A stretch of 64,000 nt of DNA. Origin: Mucilaginibacter pineti. GTDB taxonomy: Bacteria > Bacteroidota > Bacteroidia > Sphingobacteriales > Sphingobacteriaceae. The notes beneath the pieces were generated by a model that was not told the DNA's origin, searched no databases, and saw only the letters and a program-made list of their open reading frames with translations. This document shows, piece after piece, positions 1 through 6,163 of this stretch. The stretch's first letter is position 1. The number at the start of each line of letters is the position of its first letter. The stretch covers positions 682,001 through 746,000 of the forward strand of contig NZ_FNAI01000002.1 of NCBI RefSeq assembly GCF_900101875.1, in the 5' to 3' direction. A program made the position numbers and the translations under genes.

Positions 1-13
1 TGACTTGTTTAGT

Positions 14-46
14 AACAAAGGCAACCCGTAACGGACTGCCTTTGTT
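14..46 (-). terminator. Hairpin terminator after the outer-membrane barrel gene
   Basis: A perfect 10-bp stem (AACAAAGGCA at 14-23 with TGCCTTTGTT at 37-46) encloses a 13-nt loop just beyond the stop codon of the minus-strand gene ending at 53. It would end the three-gene minus-strand operon that starts near 3162. The run of T on the minus strand is short, so termination efficiency is uncertain. Confidence 0.6.
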
Positions 47-52
47 TAGTTT

Positions 53-625
53 TTAAAGCTTAAAGGCAACACCAATATTCAGGAACGATAAACTTTGATA
101 GCCCAGTTCGGCATAAATGCCCGTTTTAGGATTAAAAAAGTATTTGCCGCCTGCAAAAGCGCCAAGTCCTATAGCACTGCCCGCGCTGCCGCTGCTGGAG
201 TAAGGACCTTCTGTTGCGCTTACGTGCACAATAACATATCCCAAACTCGCGCCGCCATAAACGTCAACCCGGTTATCATCAATATCCAGCGCATCGTTTA
301 AGTGATATGATCCGCGGGCACCAATGTAAAGCGCGCTTTCTTTAAAACTATAGCCCGAACCAAAGTAGCTAAAACTGGCTTTTGAGCTTGCATAGGAGAG
401 TTGGCCACCCACGCTTATCTCGTCGGTTATGCCCTTTTCGTATGAAATGGTTGGGTTAACCGGCAACGACGATGAATAGCCCGACCCAAAGAAAGGGCTG
501 CCCAACCCAATACCAATGTTCAATAAGTTATCGCCCTTGTTGTAGACAGCAGTAGTTTGTTGCTGCGCGTACGTGACTGAACTAATTGCACCGAATAATA
601 ACAATAAAAGGAAACGTTTTTTCAT
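53..625 (-). CDS. Small outer-membrane beta-barrel protein
   Basis: The protein has 190 residues with a typical signal peptide (MKKR, then a Leu-rich core, cleavage after about residue 20 at TYA-QQ). The rest alternates short amphipathic strands with Gly/Ser/Tyr-rich turns, as in 8-strand OmpA/OmpW-sized barrels of Bacteroidota. No binding or catalytic motif is visible, so the cargo or role is unknown. It is the last gene of a co-directional group with the CsgG-like gene (51-bp gap) and the beta-helix lipoprotein, and a hairpin lies right after its stop. Barrel topology is inferred from sequence texture, not from a recognised family signature. Confidence 0.75.
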   Translation of the reverse strand: MKKRFLLLLLFGAISSVTYAQQQTTAVYNKGDNLLNIGIGLGSPFFGSGYSSSLPVNPTISYEKGITDEISVGGQLSYASSKASFSYFGSGYSFKESALYIGARGSYHLNDALDIDDNRVDVYGGASLGYVIVHVSATEGPYSSSGSAGSAIGLGAFAGGKYFFNPKTGIYAELGYQSLSFLNIGVAFKL

Positions 626-676
626 GATTTTAAATAAAGTTTAGGTTGAAATATTTTTTGATCTGCAGGAGATAAC

Positions 677-1624
677 TTACTTTGTTTTGAGTTCTATTTT
701 GCCATTGCCAAAGCCGGTAACTTCGTACTTACTGCCTATGTTTTTGTTAAGCGCGGTTAAAAACTCGTCGGCTGTACCTGTGTGGCTTACCGTGTAGGTG
801 GCAACACCATCGGCCAGGGCTTTTTCCATAGATTTGTAACCTGGTATGCGGCTTAGTATGGCGGTCATGTTGTTAAATGAATTAAAATTGGCATTGTTCA
901 ACGTTATTTCGGTTTCATTAGCAGCCGATGAATTGTTTTCGCCTGCGCTTGGATCTGGCAACTCCAGGATATCCTTCTTAGATGCCAAAAACTCAACTGC
1001 CTGTATGATGCCCTGTTCGCAGGCATTTTCTACTGCCGGGTCGCTTTTTTGGCTGCTCACCACATTGGCCCCAAATAATCCGAATGACATACCGCGACCT
1101 GCCTTGGCCTCTACATTTATTGATTTGGAGAATAAAACCTCCCGTGTTTCGGGGTTTACCATTTTTATAATAAAACCTATTTTGGCCTTATTTGAGCCTA
1201 CACTTAAAAGCGTGATACCCAGGCCAGTGCTTTTAACGCTGTATTCGGTTACTTCCCCTGTAATAACCACCTGGGCACCAAGTTGCTTCCCTTTTTTAGC
1301 TGCTGATTTTTTATTAGCAAATCTGCCTTCGCCGCGCCTTATTTCGTCGTCCATATCTAAGGTATCCTTCAGACTTTCCAAAACACGATAGCAGTTAACC
1401 TGCTGCAAGGCGTTGGTTAGCATGGTAGCCAGGCCGCCGCCAAATTCATAAGGCGCGTTGCTTGTAGTTACCGAAAACCGGGGTACAGTTACCCTAAGCC
1501 GCTTGGCCATAGGAATATCTTTACATTGCTCCTTAATTTGCTCAAAGGTTACCTTTGCATTTTTTTGCGCTGCCGCAAACTCAATACTAACCAGCGTTAG
1601 TAAAATGGTTAAAAATGTTTTCAT
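677..1624 (-). CDS. CsgG/HfaB-family secreted protein
   Basis: The 315-residue protein has a Sec signal peptide (about residues 1-19, ending AAA-Q). It then shows the CsgG-like core: a predicted Rossmann-like segment around KRLRVTVPRF, a GGGLATMLTNAL helix, and the strand-turn motif GAQVVITGEVTEY near 130-145. CsgG forms the outer-membrane secretion channel for curli, but many Bacteroidota relatives stand outside curli loci. Unlike E. coli CsgG there is no lipobox Cys after the signal peptide. Residues about 235-315 form an extra C-terminal domain not found in CsgG. It sits 26 bp after the beta-helix lipoprotein and before a barrel gene. No csgA-, csgE- or csgF-like gene is nearby, so a curli role is not supported. 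Confidence 0.75.
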   Translation of the reverse strand: MKTFLTILLTLVSIEFAAAQKNAKVTFEQIKEQCKDIPMAKRLRVTVPRFSVTTSNAPYEFGGGLATMLTNALQQVNCYRVLESLKDTLDMDDEIRRGEGRFANKKSAAKKGKQLGAQVVITGEVTEYSVKSTGLGITLLSVGSNKAKIGFIIKMVNPETREVLFSKSINVEAKAGRGMSFGLFGANVVSSQKSDPAVENACEQGIIQAVEFLASKKDILELPDPSAGENNSSAANETEITLNNANFNSFNNMTAILSRIPGYKSMEKALADGVATYTVSHTGTADEFLTALNKNIGSKYEVTGFGNGKIELKTK

Positions 1625-1650
1625 ATATATTTTTTTGTTTACTAACTGCG

Positions 1651-3162
1651 TTAATTCCGTTTTAAAATATCGGCAAGGGTATTGCCGGAGAATTTATTGT
1701 TGGTTAAGGTCACGCTTCGGCCGGCGCGGTAATTTATGCCGTACCCGCCGCTGTTAGATATAGTACAGTTTGTAACCTTTCCGCCACCTGTGAGTGCGCT
1801 GCCGCAGTTGCCACCAAAGTTCAGTGCGGCCTTCGTATTACCAGAACAATATGTGTCAGACTTTATAGAACCGGCCCCATCGAATAAACAGTTATTAAAT
1901 TCAATTTGCGGGTCGGAGTTATCAAGCTCAATTCCAAACCAGTACCCTTTTATATTAGCCTCGTAGCCGGTAAATTTAATAGGCGCGGCAGCTGTTCCGT
2001 TAGCTATAATTGTACCCCCGTTATCCAAATAACCTAAATAAAAACCGGCATCTTTTGTAAATTGAAATGCAACGCCCGAGTTAATGGTCATCTTTTGATT
2101 TAATTCGGTAACCTGCTCAATAACATAAGGGATGCCGATGTTTTGAACAGTTATGTTATTGAGAAGCAGCCTGCCGGTTACCTCAATAAACTTTTGGGTG
2201 TTGTTTTTATAAGAGCTTGCAGCATCCAGACTGCCGGCTTCACCAATTTTAATTTTAAGGGCTGATTTGGTATTGTCGGTAAATGTATTGTTTGCAAATT
2301 CACTGAATATACTGATACCGTAAGCATACCCGTTTTCGTAATCCCATATTCCATAACCCTCGTTATTAATGAAGCTGCAGTTTTTTACAGATACCTGCAT
2401 AGGGCTGTTATTAGAGTTGTCAAGCAATACTCCGGCGGCATATTGCCCTGCCCCCGCATCGCGTACGGTTACGTATTCCCATTGGTTGCTAATGTTCTTT
2501 GAGTTTACCTGGATGCCTGTCCATGAACCGGCCTTGGCCGTTTTACCCTCCAGGATTATTGGTTTGTCTTTAGTACCAACCATTTTAAGACCGCCTCCTA
2601 CTATCGAGCCTCCTACAACTGTAATACCGGCACCTTCACCGTCAAACTGAATGGTTACGCCAGGCTTAATTGTAAGTACTTTATAGTTAGATATATTGAT
2701 GTTGCATTTAATAATATAATCAACACCATCGCCCCTGTCTTCCAGTACTGCCGGTACGTTGGCGCAGTCAATAACCTGTGTTACTGCTTTTGCAATGGTT
2801 ACGGTTACTTTATACACTTGTGTGCTGCCATCCTCGGCGGTTACGGTGTAGTTTACATCTTTGCTGAAATCCTGCGGCACGTTGGTATTTGGCGATACCG
2901 TTGCTTTGGCCGATATGGAAATTGCCGGTGTAAGCGCAGTAACATCTGTGCCTGCGGGCGCGGTAAAGCTTATTGTTGTACCGGTTATAACGCCGGTTAT
3001 AGCCAGGCCCGAACCGCTTAATTTAAAAGCGGTTATATTTTTGTCGGATGATTTAATCTGTGTTGGAACAGGATCTGCCTTATGACCCGAACCGCATGAA
3101 TTGATGATAAATAGAACCGTAAATGCCAGTACGGTATAGATACTTACTCTTGCCCACTTCAT
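1651..3162 (-). CDS. DUF5018 plus right-handed beta-helix lipoprotein
   Basis: The protein has 503 residues. The N-terminus is a lipoprotein signal with lipobox INSC-G (Cys about residue 23). Residues about 40-125 match the Bacteroidota DUF5018 pattern (ITGVITGTTISF, then PAGTDVTALTP, then YTVTAEDGSTQVYKVTV). From about 135 the chain consists of parallel beta-helix repeats rich in Asn, Gly and Ile (SVKNCSFINNEGYGIWDYENG; FNNCLFDGAGSI; VTNCTISNSGGYGINYR), which form a solenoid as in secreted polysaccharide-active or adhesive proteins. No catalytic motif of a pectate lyase is evident. It is first in the minus-strand operon with the CsgG-like and barrel genes, suggesting a shared cell-surface role. 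Confidence 0.8.
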   Translation of the reverse strand: MKWARVSIYTVLAFTVLFIINSCGSGHKADPVPTQIKSSDKNITAFKLSGSGLAITGVITGTTISFTAPAGTDVTALTPAISISAKATVSPNTNVPQDFSKDVNYTVTAEDGSTQVYKVTVTIAKAVTQVIDCANVPAVLEDRGDGVDYIIKCNINISNYKVLTIKPGVTIQFDGEGAGITVVGGSIVGGGLKMVGTKDKPIILEGKTAKAGSWTGIQVNSKNISNQWEYVTVRDAGAGQYAAGVLLDNSNNSPMQVSVKNCSFINNEGYGIWDYENGYAYGISIFSEFANNTFTDNTKSALKIKIGEAGSLDAASSYKNNTQKFIEVTGRLLLNNITVQNIGIPYVIEQVTELNQKMTINSGVAFQFTKDAGFYLGYLDNGGTIIANGTAAAPIKFTGYEANIKGYWFGIELDNSDPQIEFNNCLFDGAGSIKSDTYCSGNTKAALNFGGNCGSALTGGGKVTNCTISNSGGYGINYRAGRSVTLTNNKFSGNTLADILKRN

Positions 3163-3418
3163 AGTTGTTGAATTTGTATGCGTTTTACTTTAATTTTTAA
3201 TTAATTACAGGGTTGGTGTTTCGGTTAATATTAAACCGCTGTTAAACACATAATAAAGTTAAATTTTAGGGCACAGCTACAGGGACGAAGTTTGCCAGCG
3301 GCAATTAATTCCTTGTGAAAGTGTGTAATTATGGGCTGAAGGAAAAGGATATTTTTTTTGTTGTTTTAAAAGTAAATAGCTTACTTAACCACCTAATTAT
3401 TAAATTTTTTGATTACCC

Positions 3419-4183
3419 ATGGAAAAAGTGAAGGTTCTGATAGTAGAAGACGAACTTATAATTGCCGAGTCGTTAAAAATAATGCTGGAGAACATGGGCT
3501 ATGAGGTGCCTGCCATTTTCATTTCGGGCAAAACTACACTCGAAAATTTTAAGCCGGGCTTTGCCGATATCATTATTATGGATATACACCTGGCCGAGAA
3601 TACCAACGGTATAGACACCTCTATAGAGATAAGAAAAATAAGTACCGCGCCTATTATTTACATTACCGACGATAGGGACGAATACACAAGAAAAAAGGCC
3701 ATCTATGAGTCAAACACGGTGCAATACATAACCAAACCGTTTACAAAGCTTGATATTTCAATAGCTATTGATTTGGCCTTAAAGGCTATGAAGGGACATG
3801 ATCTTGCCCTTAAGAAAAACAGCGACTCATCATTCCTGATCAACGAAAGCATTTTTGTTAAAGATGTGCAGGGTTTCAAAAAAATAATGATAACCGATAT
3901 CATGTTCCTTAAAGCCGACGGAAGTTACTGTAAGCTTTTTCATAGGGGAAGAAAAAAGGGCAACGAGACAGTTATGGAGGAGATTATGTTCAGCGAAAAT
4001 TTGAGCTACCTGGAAGAGAAACTTCTTTTTGCTAAAAACCTGGTGCGTATTCACCGCTCATTTATCATTAACATTCATAATGTTAAAAAAATCCAGGAAA
4101 ACAGGCTTTGGATTGAGGATGTGGAGATTCCAGTAGGGAAAACCTATAAAAACGAAATACGCGACAGGTTTAGGTTTATTTAA
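3419..4183 (+). CDS. LytTR-type response regulator
   Basis: The protein has 254 residues. An N-terminal receiver domain (1-120) has the acidic pair E10/D11, the phospho-acceptor D55 in IIIMDIHL, T83 and K106 in YITKPF. A C-terminal LytTR DNA-binding domain occupies about 150-254, with the family signature FLKADGSYCKL and the RIHRSFIINIHNV segment. Such proteins bind direct repeats upstream of target promoters once phosphorylated. No histidine kinase gene adjoins it, so it is an orphan or pairs with a distant kinase. It is divergent from the beta-helix operon across a 256-bp gap in which no clear operator or promoter was found. The first ATG was chosen because the receiver begins at once. Confidence 0.9.
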   Translation: MEKVKVLIVEDELIIAESLKIMLENMGYEVPAIFISGKTTLENFKPGFADIIIMDIHLAENTNGIDTSIEIRKISTAPIIYITDDRDEYTRKKAIYESNTVQYITKPFTKLDISIAIDLALKAMKGHDLALKKNSDSSFLINESIFVKDVQGFKKIMITDIMFLKADGSYCKLFHRGRKKGNETVMEEIMFSENLSYLEEKLLFAKNLVRIHRSFIINIHNVKKIQENRLWIEDVEIPVGKTYKNEIRDRFRFI

Positions 4184-4215
4184 TAGCGAGATAGCCTATA
4201 TAAAAAAGAGATGTT

Positions 4216-4540
4216 TTAATAACATAGGGTTTGGTAAATATCATCTTTACCACCAAGCTGGCTTTGTACAGCCGCATTGTAGTTTGTGGTATTGGCGCTT
4301 CTTTCATTAATAGGGTACTGATACCTGGTTGGGATGGTAGTACCATTGTTGGTATTACCCGCGCCAATGCTCAATACAGGGATGCCTGTTCTGCGCTATT
4401 GGTAGTATGCTTCTAAGCCAGAGTTACGTGCAAATGCAAGATACTTTTGGGTTAGTATCTGTTTTCAGCCATCGGCATTATTACCGGCATATTTAACAGC
4501 AGTCTGTTTATAATAATCGTCGTACTTAAAGGTTGTACCA
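4216..4540 (-). pseudogene. Degenerate C-terminal fragment of a SusD/RagB-like protein
   Basis: Reading the minus strand in one frame gives the conserved end of a SusD-like nutrient-binding lipoprotein: a segment like QKYLAFARNSGLEAYY, then RRTGIPVL, then TRYQYPINERSANTTNY, then QLGGKDDIYQT. The frame is broken three ways: a TGA before KQILTQKY, a TAG where the family has Trp (QW-RRTG), and a 1-base loss in the last codons that turns the expected WLLK end into CY-stop. The 5' part of the gene is absent. It is therefore a decaying remnant, with no intact SusC partner in this window. The left limit is the new stop codon; the right limit is approximate. Confidence 0.75.
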
Positions 4541-4564
4541 GCCTGGCATATTCCTGGAGGTCTG

Positions 4565-4592
4565 AAGCGGGGCGGAATTTTCCGCCCCGCTT
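4565..4592 (-). terminator. Strong GC-rich hairpin terminator
   Basis: A 13-bp perfect stem (AAGCGGGGCGGAA with TTCCGCCCCGCTT) has a 2-nt loop. It lies between the SusD-like remnant and the 3' tail of the phosphodiesterase remnant, in the position expected for the terminator of the latter on the minus strand. No long T-run follows on either strand. Confidence 0.5.
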
Positions 4593-4648
4593 AGTTAGTA
4601 GAATTATGAAAATTATAGTCCAGATGCAGATCCAAATCATCAAATTAT

Positions 4649-4741
4649 TTACTTGTGCAATCCCTTTTTCTTAAGGTAGCTCAATAGTTCCTTTGGTCTA
4701 TCTGTTTGTATAATAGTTGCGCCATGTTCAATCAGCCAATC
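4649..4741 (-). pseudogene. 3' tail of a glycerophosphodiester phosphodiesterase gene
   Basis: On the minus strand 30 codons and a TAA stop read DWLIEHGATIIQTDRP then KELLSYLKKKGLHK. This is the usual C-terminal end of Bacteroidota GDPD proteins (TIM-barrel enzymes cleaving glycerophosphodiesters to glycerol 3-phosphate and an alcohol). Homology stops abruptly at about 4741, where the sequence changes into the tail of a TonB-dependent receptor on the opposite strand. Only the last helix remains and the catalytic His/Glu residues are gone, so this is a deletion fragment. Identification is from memory of the family's C-terminal motif. Confidence 0.65.
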
Positions 4742-4965
4742 CGAACCTAACCAACTTGCTTAACAAAAATTGGGGTAAAGTATATTTTTCACCAAACACT
4801 TTTAATTCAACCGCCAGTGTGGGGTTAACGCCGCAATTATTCCCGCCGCAGCAAAATTTGGGTAATTACCCTGTATATCGTTTTGCCGACCCTGGTAAGC
4901 CATATGCTATAGATTATTTTGCGAGCAGGTGGCAAATGCAGGTAGGAGTACGATATACATTTTAA
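4742..4965 (+). pseudogene. C-terminal fragment of a TonB-dependent receptor
   Basis: The plus strand encodes about 74 residues without a start codon: PNLTNLLNKNWGK, then FRLPNTF-like turns, PVYRFADPGKPYAIDYFASRW, and the terminal strand QMQVGVRYTF. The final aromatic-ended strand is the BamA recognition signal of outer-membrane barrels, and the end matches large CarboxypepD-regulatory/TonB receptors of Bacteroidota. More than 90% of the gene is missing. Any ATG upstream belongs to the antisense of the phosphodiesterase fragment and is not a real start. A hairpin terminator follows at 4982-5026, as expected for the intact ancestor. Confidence 0.65.
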
Positions 4966-4981
4966 GGAACTGAAAATTAGA

Positions 4982-5026
4982 CGGGGCATCAACGAAACGA
5001 GGCGTGAGCATTTGTTTGATGCCCCG
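4982..5026 (+). terminator. Terminator after the TonB-receptor fragment
   Basis: An 11-bp perfect stem (CGGGGCATCAA at 4982-4992 with TTGATGCCCCG at 5016-5026) follows the receptor remnant's stop codon by 16 nt. It is probably the surviving terminator of the lost gene. Confidence 0.55.
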
Positions 5027-5068
5027 CTTATCGGAATATTAAATTATTATACTATTAATTTTAAGGGC

Positions 5069-5104
5069 TATAGCGGCTTTTTTATCAACAAAAAAGACGC
5101 TATA
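5069..5104. repeat. Hairpin with T6/A6 core
   Basis: TATAGCG at 5069-5075 pairs with CGCTATA at 5098-5104, and an inner T6 run can pair with an A6 run. It lies in the gene-free stretch between the receptor fragment and the tRNA genes. It resembles a bidirectional terminator but no gene ends next to it now. Confidence 0.4.
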
Positions 5105-5251
5105 ATTAACTCAATTTAATTTGTGGCTTTTTGATATTTGCAGGGTTTTAGCCGGAAAGTTAAAAATGTAAAGTGTTGAAATGTAGCTAATTATGAGAAA
5201 TTGATCGTAAAAAAAAGAGGGTTCGATTCCTTTAGGGATTGTTAAAAACAA

Positions 5252-5282
5252 AAATAACTCGCTGATTATCAGCGAGTTATTT
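5252..5282 (-). terminator. Terminator downstream of the tRNA pair
   Basis: A 14-bp perfect stem (5252-5265 with 5269-5282) has a TTA loop and lies 7 nt past the 3' end of tRNA-Leu on the minus strand, where it would end the tRNA-Gly/tRNA-Leu transcript. Confidence 0.75.
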
Positions 5283-5288
5283 AGCAAG

Positions 5289-5373
5289 TACTCAGAGCGG
5301 GAATCGAACCCGCACTCCGTTTACGGGAACAGGATTTTAAGTCCTGCGTGTCTACCAGTTCCACCATCTGAGC
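5289..5373 (-). tRNA. tRNA-Leu (anticodon UAA)
   Basis: The minus strand folds as a class II tRNA: 7-bp acceptor stem (GCTCAGA with TCTGAGT, one G:U), D arm with TGGTAGACA, anticodon stem CAGGA/TCCTG around loop CTTAAAA giving anticodon TAA, a long variable arm, and T arm GCGGGTTCGATTCCCGC. CCA is not encoded. It follows tRNA-Gly on the same strand by about 50 nt. Confidence 0.97.
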
Positions 5374-5399
5374 AGGTGATTAACCTTTTAAAAATAAAA

Positions 5400-5419
5400 C
5401 CCTTCTTTTGATGGAAGGG
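5400..5419 (-). terminator. Hairpin between the two tRNA genes
   Basis: CCCTTC at 5400-5405 pairs with GAAGGG at 5414-5419. On the minus strand the stem is followed by TTTTATTTTT, a terminator-like tail placed between tRNA-Gly and tRNA-Leu. It could end or attenuate read-through from tRNA-Gly, or act as a processing site. Confidence 0.45.
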
Positions 5420-5424
5420 CTTTG

Positions 5425-5497
<73 letters not shown>

Positions 5498-5620
5498 GTT
5501 GGTATTTTCCTGCTTGGAGTTGCTTTGGCCTTAACCGTTTGCTTATCTCGTTTGCGGGAGTGCAAATATAGACAGAATTGGATGTTCTGCAAGGAAAATT
5601 TTTACTTTTTTTAAAATAGT

Positions 5621-6103
5621 TTATAAGTCGCTGTTTTTCAGAATATCAGCAACAAGGTCGGCCTCGTATCCGCGCCCCATTGCGTACTGTTGTAGCTTGT
5701 ACCGGCGTTTAATGGCATTTTTTTCGGATAATGTTACTGCTTTCTTTTCAATTACACGGGTAAGGGCGGCCATATAATCGTCGGCATCAATAGTAAGGAG
5801 AGCTTTTTTTATCAGTACATCGGGCACGCGTTTAAACTTAAGGCCTTGTTTTATTTTGATTTTACCCCATGCTTTTTGCCCAAATTTGCCTTTGGTGTAG
5901 GCCTTTGCAAAACGATCTTCATTTAAAAAATTACCCTGAATCAGTTCGCTGATGATCTGCTCCACAGCCTCAGGCCATAAACCCCATTCGTACAGCTTAT
6001 CGCGCACCTCCTGCTGGCTCCGTTCCTGGTAGGCGCAATAGTGCTCGGCTTTTGCCAGCGCCACCTTTGGGTCGGTAATTTTAATTGTTTTGGGGCTATC
6101 CAT
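5621..6103 (-). CDS. recX: Regulatory protein RecX
   Basis: The 160-residue, all-helical protein has the RecX repeat pattern: an N-terminal ALAKAEHYCAYQERSQQEVRDKLYEWG module (family signature L..R..S..E...KL), then FLNEDRFAKAYTKGKFGQKAWGKIKIKQGLKFKRV, the most conserved RecX stretch, and a third helical repeat ending QYAMGRGYEADLVADIL. RecX binds the RecA filament groove and limits recombinase activity. Length matches the family. It is divergent from murF-alr with 60 bp between starts. recA is not nearby. Confidence 0.93.
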   Translation of the reverse strand: MDSPKTIKITDPKVALAKAEHYCAYQERSQQEVRDKLYEWGLWPEAVEQIISELIQGNFLNEDRFAKAYTKGKFGQKAWGKIKIKQGLKFKRVPDVLIKKALLTIDADDYMAALTRVIEKKAVTLSEKNAIKRRYKLQQYAMGRGYEADLVADILKNSDL

Positions 6104-6163
6104 TTAAAACCAAAATTCGTTAAAAATTCTTCTATTGTTAAGATAATATAGCAAATTCGTACC

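Noticed and set aside
677..1624. Curli secretion locus
   Set aside because: Only a CsgG-like protein is present; no csgA/B/E/F-like gene, no curlin repeats, and no lipobox.
4717..4965. 82-residue ORF starting MRHVQSANPNL
   Set aside because: Its first residues are antisense to the phosphodiesterase fragment; only the receptor tail is real, and as a pseudogene.
5205..5288. Complete third tRNA gene beside tRNA-Leu
   Set aside because: Only a T-arm-like 3' part exists on the plus strand; no matching 5' acceptor, D or anticodon arm was found.
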